Shown here: in pieces, positions 23,318-30,680 of the stretch
Layout: each line of letters starts with the position of its first letter
Numbering within the stretch: the first letter of the stretch is position 1
Assembly: GCA_964347345.1 (NCBI GenBank)
Contig: CAYFYB010000016.1
Location: 1-37,147, forward strand
Source of the DNA: JAJISG01 sp964347345
Lineage (GTDB): Archaea; Thermoplasmatota; Thermoplasmata; RBG-16-68-12; JAJISG01
Length of the DNA: 37,147 bases
Direction of reading: 5' to 3'
Program-made: the position numbers and the translations under genes
The notes under the pieces: generated by a model
Databases searched by the model: none
What the model saw: only the letters and a program-made list of their open reading frames with translations
What the model was told of the DNA's origin: nothing

Positions 23318-23340
23318 TCACGACTCAACTTATAACTACG

Positions 23341-23518
23341 AAGCTGGCCCACTACTCACAGGGCACGGGGTAGTGGCGCTTATGAGCCGCCAGCCTTGGA
23401 GTAGGCCTTCGCCTGGGGGCCCATGCTGTACTGGCCGCCGTGCTAGTCCCCACACCTCCTGGCATGGGCCAAGCTGACCTCCTCCGTTGTGCCCTGCCCC
23501 GGCCCCTTTTGCCAGCTT
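23341..23518 (+). ncRNA. Unidentified structured RNA candidate
   Basis: This 178-nt segment of a 328-nt intergenic region (23296-23623) has no supported gene and folds into a closed multi-helix structure by hand. P1: AAGCTGGC 23341-23348 with GCCAGCTT 23511-23518. P2: CAGGGCAC 23359-23366 with GTGCCCTG 23489-23496. P3: hairpin 23375-23391, loop TATG. P4: AGGC/GCCT 23403-23414. P5: GGCCCATGC 23418-23426 with GCATGGGCC 23462-23470. P6, inside P5: ACTGGC/GCTAGT 23430-23447, containing a G·U pair that favours plus-strand RNA. P1, P2 and P5 are perfectly complementary. It does not match the conserved sequences of RNase P RNA, SRP RNA, 5S rRNA or TPP riboswitch that I know. A TATA-like box at 23308-23316 predicts a start at about 23340. 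The opposite strand also has a TATA box (23561-23571), so orientation is not settled. Confidence 0.5.
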
Positions 23519-23592
23519 TAAAGCTCCAAGGAATGTACACATAACAGGGCCCGGGAAGGAGATATTTATTCTATTTGCAGCAGCTTGAGGAA

Positions 23593-23602
23593 GTATTTTA
23601 CG
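23593..23602 (+). promoter_or_regulatory. TATA box of the por operon
   Basis: GTATTTTACG, centred 27 nt before ATG 23624, predicting a leaderless first cistron. A second A/T-rich box (GATATTTATTC, 23561-23571) lies upstream and might serve the opposite strand. Confidence 0.55.
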
Positions 23603-23623
23603 AAACACTCCCATACGTCAAAC

Positions 23624-24190
23624 ATGATTGAGGTGAGGTTCCACGGCAGAGGAGGCCAGGGGGCGGTCCTCGCCTCAGAGATTCTGGCAAGCGCTGCTTT
23701 CCTTGAGGGGAAAGACGTGCAGAGTTTCCCCTTCTTCGGTGTGGAGAGACGAGGAGCGCCTTTGTTGGCCTTCGCGAGGATAAGCGACAAACCCATCAGA
23801 ATCAAATCTGAAGTTCAAAGGCCCCACTACGTCCTCGTCCTGGACCCATCCTTGGTGAGATCCGTGGACGTCTCCTCAGGCGTTCGGGAGGGGGGGCTCA
23901 TGCTCATCAACGGCCCCCCGGAGATGAGGGTAGAAGACAGCATACACTTCAAGACCCTCATTTTTGACGCCACCACCGTCAGCCTGGACCACGGGTTGGG
24001 GAGCAGGACTGCTCCCATAGTGAATACCGCCCTCCTGGGTGCGTTTTCAGCTGCCACCGACCTGGTGAAGGTGGAGAGCCTGGAGAGGAGCATAAAGGAC
24101 TTCGTGCCGCGGAGCACGGAGGCGAACGTGGCCGCCTGTAGGGCCGCCTATGAGAAGATGAGGAAGGAGGTCGAAATCCTTGAAAGCTGA
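23624..24190 (+). CDS. porG: Pyruvate/2-oxoacid:ferredoxin oxidoreductase gamma subunit
   Basis: Gamma subunit, 188 aa, of a four-subunit pyruvate- or 2-ketoisovalerate-type ferredoxin oxidoreductase. The N-terminus MIEVRFHGRGGQGAVLASEILA is the hallmark of PorG/VorC, followed by the conserved FPFFGVERRGAPLLAFARI, with the ERRGxP motif that KorC lacks. The C-terminal APIVNTALLGAFSA is the family NTxxLGA helix. The start is ATG 23624, exactly 27 nt after a GTATTTTACG box; an upstream in-frame TTG (23585) adds residues unlike the family. It overlaps porD by 11 nt. The gene order gamma-delta-alpha-beta is the classic archaeal por/vor arrangement. Confidence 0.92.
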   Translation: MIEVRFHGRGGQGAVLASEILASAAFLEGKDVQSFPFFGVERRGAPLLAFARISDKPIRIKSEVQRPHYVLVLDPSLVRSVDVSSGVREGGLMLINGPPEMRVEDSIHFKTLIFDATTVSLDHGLGSRTAPIVNTALLGAFSAATDLVKVESLERSIKDFVPRSTEANVAACRAAYEKMRKEVEILES

Positions 24191-24461
24191 GCAGGTGCTG
24201 CTGGAGTTGACGGAATCATGCATCGCTAGGCCCACGAGGAGAGGCAGGGCCGGAGCGGGCTGGAGAACGTTCAAGCCTGTCTTGGACGTGGAGAAGTGCA
24301 CGAAGTGCTACCTGTGCTGGAAGTTCTGCCCCGACATGGCTGTAGAGATAGACGCTGAGGGCTGGCCCTGGATAGACTATGAATTGTGCAAGGGTTGCGG
24401 CATCTGCGTCAACGAGTGTAGGCCAGAGGCCCTCATCCTCGTCCGGGAGGAGCTGGTTTGA
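24180..24461 (+). CDS. porD: 2-oxoacid:ferredoxin oxidoreductase delta subunit (ferredoxin-like)
   Basis: A 93-aa delta subunit with two 4Fe-4S sites: EKCTKCYLCWKFCPDMA and LCKGCGICVNECRPEA. The first has the CW residue pair typical of PorD/VorD. The preceding GWRTFKPVLD is the family's lead-in (usually GSWRxxKPV). It starts at TTG 24180 within the end of porG, with GGAAGGAGG at 24162-24170; no ATG gives the full N-terminus. The stop TGA overlaps the TTG start of porA. In the complex it relays electrons from the beta-subunit cluster to ferredoxin. Confidence 0.92.
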   Translation: MKAEQVLLELTESCIARPTRRGRAGAGWRTFKPVLDVEKCTKCYLCWKFCPDMAVEIDAEGWPWIDYELCKGCGICVNECRPEALILVREELV

Positions 24462-25627
24462 AGAAGGTGATGACGGGGAACGAGGCCCAGGCCTGGGGAG
24501 CCAAGCTCTCCCGGGCCCAGGTGATTGCCGCGTATCCCATTACTCCCCAGACGACCATCGTCGAGAAGCTCTCCGACTTCATCGCCCAGGGAGAGCTGAA
24601 GGCGAAGTTCCTCACGGTGGAGAGCGAACACAGCGCCATGCAGGCCTGCATATCGGCCTCTCTGGCGGGAGCCAGGACCTACACGGCCACGTCCTCCCAG
24701 GGCCTGCTGCTCATGCACGAGCTGCTCCACTGGGCCAGCGGGCAGAGGACGCCCGTGGTCATGGGCGTGGTGAACCGCGCGGTGGGCCCGCCCTGGAACA
24801 TATGGGCGGACCACACGGACAGCATGGCTCAAAGAGATACCAGCTGGCTCCAGGTCTACTGTGAGAACAACCAGGAGGTCCTCGACATGGTCATCCAGGC
24901 ATACAGACTGGGCGAGGACCCCGAAGTAAGCCTCCCCGTCATGATCATGGAGGACGCCTTCTATCTCTCTCACACGGCGGAGCCTGTGGACATCCCGGAT
25001 CAGACCTTGGTGGACGCTTTCTTGCCGCCCTTTCAGCCTCGCCACATCCTAGACGTGGAGGAACCCATGGGGTTCAACGTCCTGGCTGGTCCCGACACAT
25101 ATGAAGAGTTCCGATACCGCCTCGCCAGGGCCATGAGTGCCGCTGCCAGGAAGATTCCTGATTTCGAGGAGGAGTTCGAGAGGAGCTTCGGGAGGCGCTG
25201 GGGAGGCCTTCTGGAGAGGTACATGTGCGATGATGCCGAGGTGGTCCTGGTCGCCGCTGGAACGGCCGTCTCTACCGCTCGCGACGTTGTGGACCAGCTT
25301 CGGGAATCCGGCATGAGGGCGGGCCTCGCCAAGATGAGGTACTTCAGACCCTTCCCCCAGGAGGAGGTTAGACGGCTGGCCCGAGAGGTTGGTTCCGTGG
25401 CCGTGCTAGACCGATCCTACACGGGGACCTACGGCGGACCCATGTATACGGAGGTGTCCGCAGCTGTTCAGAACCTACCCTACATCCCGAAGGTGAGGGG
25501 CTTCTACGCTGGCATCGGGGGCAGGGACATAACCCCGGGAATCCTCGAGACATGTATGAGAGAAGCTCTCAAGGCGGAGGAGAGTGGCGTTACGTGGGCT
25601 GACCTGAAGGAGTTTCAGGAGGCATGA
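24458..25627 (+). CDS. porA: Pyruvate/2-oxoacid:ferredoxin oxidoreductase alpha subunit
   Basis: A 389-aa alpha subunit of PorA/VorB type, holding the pyrimidine domain and the transketolase C-terminal domain. It shows MTGNEAQAWGAKLSRAQVIAAYPITPQT, the VESEHSAM glutamate-containing motif that activates TPP, TATSSQGLLLMHE, and the conserved NIWADHTDSMAQRDTSWLQ. These features separate it from KorA at the left end of the window. The start is TTG 24458, whose bases overlap the porD TGA. Substrate choice between pyruvate and branched-chain 2-oxoacids cannot be decided by eye: the NRAVGPPWNIWADH stretch is seen in both groups. Its own stop overlaps the porB ATG. Confidence 0.92.
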   Translation: MKKVMTGNEAQAWGAKLSRAQVIAAYPITPQTTIVEKLSDFIAQGELKAKFLTVESEHSAMQACISASLAGARTYTATSSQGLLLMHELLHWASGQRTPVVMGVVNRAVGPPWNIWADHTDSMAQRDTSWLQVYCENNQEVLDMVIQAYRLGEDPEVSLPVMIMEDAFYLSHTAEPVDIPDQTLVDAFLPPFQPRHILDVEEPMGFNVLAGPDTYEEFRYRLARAMSAAARKIPDFEEEFERSFGRRWGGLLERYMCDDAEVVLVAAGTAVSTARDVVDQLRESGMRAGLAKMRYFRPFPQEEVRRLAREVGSVAVLDRSYTGTYGGPMYTEVSAAVQNLPYIPKVRGFYAGIGGRDITPGILETCMREALKAEESGVTWADLKEFQEA

Positions 25628-26541
25628 AGATGGTGGTAAAGCTATCCATTCCGCGAGAAGAGTATGTGGTCGGGGGCCATATGGGATGCCTTGGTTGTGG
25701 AGCGGCCCTCGCCTTGAGGTTCCTTCTCAAGGGGCTGGGCCCAAGGACGATTCTAAGCATTCCCGCCTGCTGCTGGGCAGTCCTCTCCGGGGCCTATCCC
25801 TGGGCCCAGCTGGGAGTACCCTTCGTGAACACTGCCTTCGAGTCAACGGGAGCTTCCATGGCCGGCATCCGGGCAGCCTTGGAGGTGAGGGGCGTCGAGG
25901 ACGTCGCCGTGGTGGGGTTCGCGGGAGACGGTGGAACGGCTGACATCGGCCTTCAGGCCCTATCCGGTCTTCTGGAGAGGCGGGAGGAAGCCATCTACGT
26001 CATGTACGACAACGAAGCGTACATGAACACCGGGGTCCAGAGGAGCGGGGCCACACCATATGGGGCCTGGACCACGACCACGCCCGTGGGGGACGAGTTG
26101 AGGGGGAAGGTGGAGCCCAAGAAAGACCTCATGGGCATCGTCCTAGCCCATAGGGTCCCCTACGCTGCAACCGCCTCGATAGGCTTTCCGGAGGACCTTG
26201 TGAAGAAGGCCAAGAAGGCGAGGGAGATAGGCGGTCCTTCCTTCCTCCACATCTTCAGCCCCTGCCCACCGGGCTGGAGGTTCCCCACGGAGAAGACCGT
26301 TGAGATCTCCAAGCTGGCGGTTGATGCCAAGATATTCCCCATCTACGAGGTCGAGGAGGGAGTCTACCGCATCAACAGGAAGCCCCACAAGCCCAGACCG
26401 GTCAAGGACTATCTCTGTGTGCAGGAAAGGTTCGGCCACCTGACGGATGAGATGGTGGATGGCTTCCAAGAAGAAGTGGACAAGAACTGGCAGAGGCTCC
26501 TCAGGATGGAGGAGATGACCGCTGAGACGCCGCTATGGTAG
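25624..26541 (+). CDS. porB: Pyruvate/2-oxoacid:ferredoxin oxidoreductase beta subunit
   Basis: A 305-aa TPP-binding beta subunit. Cys ligands of the proximal 4Fe-4S cluster are in GCLGCGAAL and, further on, ACCWAVLSG and SPCPPGW. The TPP motif is GFAGDGGTADIGLQALSG, followed by VMYDNEAYMNTGVQRSGATPYGAWTTTTPVG, diagnostic of the PorB/VorA family. It ends the porGDAB operon; ATG 25624 overlaps the porA TGA (ATGA). Its last 41 nt overlap the convergent GltA-like gene, so the two messages are antisense at their 3' ends. All four por genes overlap one another, implying tightly matched synthesis. Confidence 0.93.
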   Translation: MKMVVKLSIPREEYVVGGHMGCLGCGAALALRFLLKGLGPRTILSIPACCWAVLSGAYPWAQLGVPFVNTAFESTGASMAGIRAALEVRGVEDVAVVGFAGDGGTADIGLQALSGLLERREEAIYVMYDNEAYMNTGVQRSGATPYGAWTTTTPVGDELRGKVEPKKDLMGIVLAHRVPYAATASIGFPEDLVKKAKKAREIGGPSFLHIFSPCPPGWRFPTEKTVEISKLAVDAKIFPIYEVEEGVYRINRKPHKPRPVKDYLCVQERFGHLTDEMVDGFQEEVDKNWQRLLRMEEMTAETPLW

Positions 26542-27892
26542 CCTCTGCTTCTCTCTCCAAGTAGCGTATGATGCTCTCCGCGGCCTTCTGGCCCACGGCC
26601 ATGGCGTGAACGATGGAGGGGCCGCCTCCTGCGAAGACCCCCTTCATGGTGGTCTCACAGGTCTCGGGATCCGCAAGGACACTGCCGTCCCGGTCCGTCT
26701 GGAGGCCTAGATCGGGAAAGGCCTCCAGGTCTGCTTTCTGGCCAATAGCAACAATGACGTAGTCTGCCGGGACTGTGGTGAACTCGCCTTCCACGGGGAC
26801 GGGCCGACTCCTGCCCGAATCGTCAGGGGGTCCCAGCTCCATCTTCTGGCAAACAACCTCCTCTACCTTGCCATGGCCCTTGAACTCGACCGGTGATACG
26901 AGGTACCTGATGTCGACGCCTTCCTCCAACGCGTCCTCTAGCTCTTCTGGGGAGGCTGGCATCTCCTCCTTCGTTCTTCGGTAGAGGATGATGGACTTCT
27001 CCGCACCGAGGCGGAGGACGGTCCGAGAACAGTCCATGGCTACGTCTCCACCGCCGATGGTGACGACGGTACCGCTTATGGGGGGCTTCTCGCCATTGAA
27101 TACCGCCTTCAGGAAGTCCAGGGCTATGTAGACACCCTCGAGGTCCGCTCCGGGAACCCCAAGATTCCAGGGCTTATGGGTCCCGACACCCAGGAAGATG
27201 GCGTCGTAACCCAACGCGAAAAGGCCCTTCAGATCGATATCTTCGCCGATCCTGACGCCCCGACGGAACTCAATGCCCAGGGGTTCCAGACGCTTCATGT
27301 CTTCCTCGAAGGTTTCGGCGGACAGCCTGTATGGCGGGATTGTTTGCGTAACCAGCCCTCCAAGCTTGTGGGAGGCCTCGAAAACCGTGACCCCAAAGCC
27401 CTTCATGGCAAGCCACCACGCCGCGGTCAGGCCCGCGGGCCCAGAGCCGACGATGGCGACCTTCTCCTTCCGCTTGGCCTCAGGCTTGTACTTCTTCGAC
27501 GCGTCGCCGTAGGCCAGTGCCGCCCACTTCAGATGGCGTATGGCCACGGGTTCGCCCTTCTTCCCGATGACGCACACGTGCTCGCAGTAGCTGTAGCACA
27601 CCTTGCCCAGGCAGCCGGCCATGGGGTTGTCCTTCAGAATCGTGTCTACGGCGCCTTCGAAGTCGCCTTCGGCTATCTGCTTCAGGTAGAGTCGACAGTC
27701 CTGCTCGATGGGGCACGCCTCAACGCACCAGGGCCGGGCGCACTGAATGCACCGCTGTGCCTCCTCGATGGCCTGCTCCATGGTGTAGAGCAAGAGGTGC
27801 TCGCCGAAGGAGGATACCCTCTCCTCAGGCTTGATGGAGGGTATCGGCACTCGCTCTGGCTTCAAGCGGCCCCGCGCCTTCTTGTCCACCAC
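26501..27892 (-). CDS. GltA/NfnB-like NAD(P)H flavoprotein
   Basis: A 463-aa pyridine nucleotide-disulfide oxidoreductase related to the glutamate synthase small subunit, NfnB and sulfide dehydrogenase SudA. Cysteines of N-terminal iron-sulfur clusters are clear: Cys48, 51, 56, 60 and 66, then Cys94, 99, 103 and 107. The FAD site is VAIVGSGPAGLTAAW and the NAD(P)H site is VTIGGGDVAMDCSRT; the C-terminal FAD motif is GVFAGGGPSIVHAMAVGQKAA. No large glutamate-synthase subunit is adjacent, so it could move electrons between ferredoxin and NAD(P). The start is GTG 27892 or the next GTG 27889, both near a leaderless position from the TATA box at 27911-27920. It is convergent with and overlaps porB by 41 nt. 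Confidence 0.9.
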   Translation of the reverse strand: MVDKKARGRLKPERVPIPSIKPEERVSSFGEHLLLYTMEQAIEEAQRCIQCARPWCVEACPIEQDCRLYLKQIAEGDFEGAVDTILKDNPMAGCLGKVCYSYCEHVCVIGKKGEPVAIRHLKWAALAYGDASKKYKPEAKRKEKVAIVGSGPAGLTAAWWLAMKGFGVTVFEASHKLGGLVTQTIPPYRLSAETFEEDMKRLEPLGIEFRRGVRIGEDIDLKGLFALGYDAIFLGVGTHKPWNLGVPGADLEGVYIALDFLKAVFNGEKPPISGTVVTIGGGDVAMDCSRTVLRLGAEKSIILYRRTKEEMPASPEELEDALEEGVDIRYLVSPVEFKGHGKVEEVVCQKMELGPPDDSGRSRPVPVEGEFTTVPADYVIVAIGQKADLEAFPDLGLQTDRDGSVLADPETCETTMKGVFAGGGPSIVHAMAVGQKAAESIIRYLEREAEATIAASQRSSPPS

Positions 27893-27910
27893 GCTTGCGC
27901 ATTAGGTGCA

Positions 27911-27920
27911 TATATAAAAG
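27911..27920 (-). promoter_or_regulatory. TATA box of the GltA-like gene
   Basis: Minus-strand CTTTTATATA, about 24-27 nt upstream of the paired GTG codons at 27892 and 27889. It is one of the strongest TATA boxes in the window. Confidence 0.7.
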
Positions 27921-28007
27921 AGCAACCGTATTGAGAGTGTAGAAAATATATACAGGGCCCCTTGCAGAATTGCCAAGTAGCAATGGCACTTTTCCACACG
28001 CCTCAGG

Positions 28008-28373
28008 CTAACCGCAGGGGAAAACCTGAATCCATACCTTGTAGAGCTTCCCCTCATGGTGAACACCCTCAGGCCCGAGGACGCCAGGGAAGGCCTGTCT
28101 CATCCCCAATGAGGCGAGCAGAAGCTGGGCCGTCTCTTTATCGACATCCAGGTGGGCGGGGACGGCGAACTCGTGATAGTACTTCGGATCTATGGAGCTT
28201 AGGAGCCTGTCGTACTCCCGGTCCGCCAGTTCGAATCCCCTCCGAAGAACCTCTGGCGGGTTCTCCACAACCTTGGTCTTTTCCTTAGGGGACCCCGGGG
28301 CGTAGAGGCGAAGGACCCGGAGGGCGTACTCGAAGTCTCCCTCGCTCCGGGAGAAGGGATCTTTACCGCTCAT
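28008..28373 (-). CDS. Hypothetical protein beside FrhB-like gene
   Basis: A 121-aa soluble protein that I cannot assign. It is helix-rich at the start (SEGDFEYALRVLRLYAPGS, PPEVLRRGFELADREYDRLLSSID), then has a mixed region with DPKYYHEFAVPAHLDVDKETAQLLLASLGMRQAFPG and ends KLYKVWIQVFPCG with a C-terminal Cys. The start is set at ATG 28373, 30 nt after a TATA box; a TTG at 28385 upstream is unlikely. It is divergent from the FrhB-like gene at 28467 with a shared A/T-rich promoter region, so it may belong to that redox function. No metal or cofactor motif is visible. Confidence 0.6.
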   Translation of the reverse strand: MSGKDPFSRSEGDFEYALRVLRLYAPGSPKEKTKVVENPPEVLRRGFELADREYDRLLSSIDPKYYHEFAVPAHLDVDKETAQLLLASLGMRQAFPGVLGPEGVHHEGKLYKVWIQVFPCG

Positions 28374-28395
28374 GGGGTGGTTCAACGACGGATTT

Positions 28396-28410
28396 TACGT
28401 ATTTTAACTA
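28396..28410. promoter_or_regulatory. Bidirectional A/T-rich promoter region
   Basis: TACGTATTTTAACTA provides a TATA box on the minus strand (TAGTTAAAATA) at leaderless spacing to ATG 28373. It may also serve the plus strand for the FrhB-like gene at 28467, with a leader of about 30 nt. Confidence 0.5.
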
Positions 28411-28466
28411 TGTGCACCCATAGTCCTTGCCGAACAATCATGGTCTTCTGACCCGTATGAAGTGCT

Positions 28467-29576
28467 ATGGTAGCCGGCGAATCTGCGAAATTCCTGGAAG
28501 GGCCCAGCAAGACCTTCGGAAACCTCATGACGGAGGTTCTCGACACCGGCAAGTGCACCTACTGCCTCGTCTGTCTCGATGCCTGTTCGAGGGAGGGATG
28601 CGAAGCCGCCACCCTGGTAGGGGATTCATTCCATTATACCCCCTCCGACTGCTTGGGCGGCGGTATATGCTACGTCTCCTGCCCTGAGGTGGAGTCTCTG
28701 GACCTGGCACTGGAGACTATTTACAGGACCGGGGAGAGCGTGATAGGGCACGTGGACAGGATGACCAGTGTAATGTCCACGGACTGGTCCGTGAAGTCCA
28801 AGGCCCACGACGGGGGCATCATCCCTTCAATCCTCAAATACCTCTTCGAGGCCAAGGAGATCGACGCTGCCGTGGTGCCCGCCCCTGCCAACATGACCCC
28901 CTCCGGCCTATTACTGGCAAGCCAGGGGGAGGAAACCATAACCCCGACGGGCTACAAGTTCCGAAAACCCGCGACGACCAGGTTCCTGAGGGATCTTTAT
29001 CGCTCGAGAGAGAAGCCCCTCAGGTTGGCATTGGTGGCAAACCCCTGTCAGGCCCGCATGGTCAGGAAAATGCAGCTCAACAACGTTCCACCGAGTGGTG
29101 ACATAAAGCTCATCATTGGCGAGTTCTGTTACGCAACCCTCTCGAACGCTAGGTGGAGGAGGTCATTCTTCGAGAGGGCGGTGGGGGCAGAGGGCAAGGT
29201 CATCAGGTCTGTGGACGTGAGGGACGACGTGCGAGTGGTCTTCCACGACGGCAGTGAGTCCAAGGCGGAGTTGGATGACCTCTACCTCGCCTTCGACTCC
29301 AGTTGCCTCTCCTGCGTGGACTACTCCAACACCCTGGCCGACATCTCCGTGGGTCCCTCAGGGTCCCCGGAGGGCTTTGAGACCGTCCTGGTGAGGACGA
29401 AGGAGGGTGCCAAGGCCTTCGAACGTGCCCTCGACGGCCAGTATCTGGTGGAGTGGGCATCCCTCTTCAGGGGCGAGGATGCGGACGGGTTCAGGGAGAA
29501 GCTCCTCAAAGGTGTGAAAGAGAGGGCAGCGTCCAAGCAGCAGCTCTTCGTCAAGAGGGGTAGATCAGGCTCTTGA
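28467..29576 (+). CDS. Second FrhB-family iron-sulfur flavoprotein
   Basis: A 369-aa coenzyme F420 hydrogenase/dehydrogenase beta-family protein, distinct from the one at 2644. The N-terminal cysteines (Cys30, 33, 36, 40 and 45, then Cys62, 68 and 72) fit two 4Fe-4S clusters, though spacing in the second is irregular (DCLGGGICYVSC). FrhB hallmarks include KAHDGGIIPSILKYLFE, VANPCQARMVRKM, GEFCYATL and the late SCLSCVDYSNTLADISVGPSG. Unlike its paralog it is not attached to an oxidoreductase operon; neighbours are an unknown small protein (divergent) and phoU (convergent, overlapping by 12 nt). Its redox partners are unknown, and F420 binding is only likely by family. Confidence 0.82.
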   Translation: MVAGESAKFLEGPSKTFGNLMTEVLDTGKCTYCLVCLDACSREGCEAATLVGDSFHYTPSDCLGGGICYVSCPEVESLDLALETIYRTGESVIGHVDRMTSVMSTDWSVKSKAHDGGIIPSILKYLFEAKEIDAAVVPAPANMTPSGLLLASQGEETITPTGYKFRKPATTRFLRDLYRSREKPLRLALVANPCQARMVRKMQLNNVPPSGDIKLIIGEFCYATLSNARWRRSFFERAVGAEGKVIRSVDVRDDVRVVFHDGSESKAELDDLYLAFDSSCLSCVDYSNTLADISVGPSGSPEGFETVLVRTKEGAKAFERALDGQYLVEWASLFRGEDADGFREKLLKGVKERAASKQQLFVKRGRSGS

Positions 29577-30647
29577 GCGTGGTGGTGTATCCATCAGAGA
29601 GCAGACGCTGCTCTCGGTCTCCAGGGCCCTGTTGAGGGCGACATGGGCTATGGTCCCGTAATAGTCGGCGATGTGGCTCAAGGAGTTCAGGGCGCTCTTC
29701 AGCTGGAGGCAGAGGTTGCAATAGACGGTGTCGACATCGGCACCCAAGGGTATTGAAGAGGAGAGCCTCTGACACTCCTCCTCCGCCTCCCTGACGACCT
29801 CCAGGACATGGGACGCGGAGAGCACGTCACCCTTGAAGAAGGCCTCCATGGTGTTCTTCGCTATCTCCTCCACCTTACTGCCCAAGGCTAGCAGGCTCTC
29901 CGAGACCTTCACGGGGAATCCAGACAGCTCTAGGGCAACCTGCCTGCTCCTGTCCATCATGCCCAGGGCAACGTCCGCCACCCGTTCAAGCATGGCAGCC
30001 ACCAGCACGTCGCCTGCGATGTGCCTGGGATCCGTCTCCCCAATCTGAGCCCCCGCAGCTCTGTCTCGGGCCGCCACCATGAGCTGGCGAGTGATGAGCC
30101 AGTAGAGCCGGTCCACCTCCTCCTCCAGCCTGCCCAGACTCAGGTGCGCTTCCTCATCGGAGCCCATCATGCCTTGGAAGGACACCTTGACCATCCTCTC
30201 CGCCAGGTACTGAAGGCGTCGCAGGAGCCCCCTCACAGGAAATCTCGTGGGCTCGACGAAGCTTTCCACCAAGATGGAACGGGGGGCCTGCTCCACTATG
30301 GCCACTCCTGTGAGCTTGTCCACAGCGTCGTATATCTCATCCATTGCATCCTTGGAGAGCGGGGATTGGGAGGCGATCTCGATGGTGTCCCTGCCGAGGA
30401 GGTAGTTACCTATGATGACCCTCTCCAGAACTCGAGGCTCCTTGCACTGATCCTTCCTTACCCTGCAACCCTTCTCCTGGCGGGTCCGTCTGCTGGGGAC
30501 ATCGATTCGGATGGACCCGTCGTCCTCCCTATGCAGGTGTAGAATGGAACCAGGGCTCAGGCTAAGCTCCGTCGCCCAGTCCTTGGGAAGGGATACGCCA
30601 AGGCTGGAGAGACCCATCTTCTGAACCTTCCGGGACTCTACGTCCAT
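29565..30647 (-). CDS. phoU: PhoU-like phosphate regulator with AbrB domain
   Basis: A 360-aa archaeal PhoU fusion. Residues 5-45 form an AbrB/SpoVT DNA-binding-like domain (SRKVQKMGLSSLGVSLPKDWATEL, SPGSILHLHREDDGSIRI). The rest holds two three-helix PhoU repeats, for example RRLQYLAERMVKVSFQGMM and the E/R-rich helices ending ALNSLSHIADYYGTIAH. Such proteins link phosphate status to transcription or to phosphate transport. No pst transporter is adjacent. The start is ATG 30647, exactly 27 nt after a GATATAG TATA box; an in-frame upstream start at 30746 would lie inside the DUF72 gene. The 3' end overlaps the convergent FrhB-like gene by 12 nt. Confidence 0.88.
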   Translation of the reverse strand: MDVESRKVQKMGLSSLGVSLPKDWATELSLSPGSILHLHREDDGSIRIDVPSRRTRQEKGCRVRKDQCKEPRVLERVIIGNYLLGRDTIEIASQSPLSKDAMDEIYDAVDKLTGVAIVEQAPRSILVESFVEPTRFPVRGLLRRLQYLAERMVKVSFQGMMGSDEEAHLSLGRLEEEVDRLYWLITRQLMVAARDRAAGAQIGETDPRHIAGDVLVAAMLERVADVALGMMDRSRQVALELSGFPVKVSESLLALGSKVEEIAKNTMEAFFKGDVLSASHVLEVVREAEEECQRLSSSIPLGADVDTVYCNLCLQLKSALNSLSHIADYYGTIAHVALNRALETESSVCSLMDTPPRSRA

Positions 30648-30666
30648 ACAAGTACGTATTGAGGTG

Positions 30667-30680
30667 CCACTATATCTAAT
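30667..30680 (-). promoter_or_regulatory. TATA box of phoU
   Basis: Minus-strand ATTAGATATAGTGG, overlapping the end of the upstream DUF72 gene and centred 27 nt before ATG 30647. PhoU can thus be transcribed separately from DUF72. Confidence 0.6.

Noticed and set aside
23341..23518. RNase P RNA
   Set aside because: The helix order (terminal helix, second helix closing near the 3' end, hairpin after it) recalls RNase P, but the universally conserved core sequences around helix P4 are not visible and the segment is too short for the usual archaeal form.
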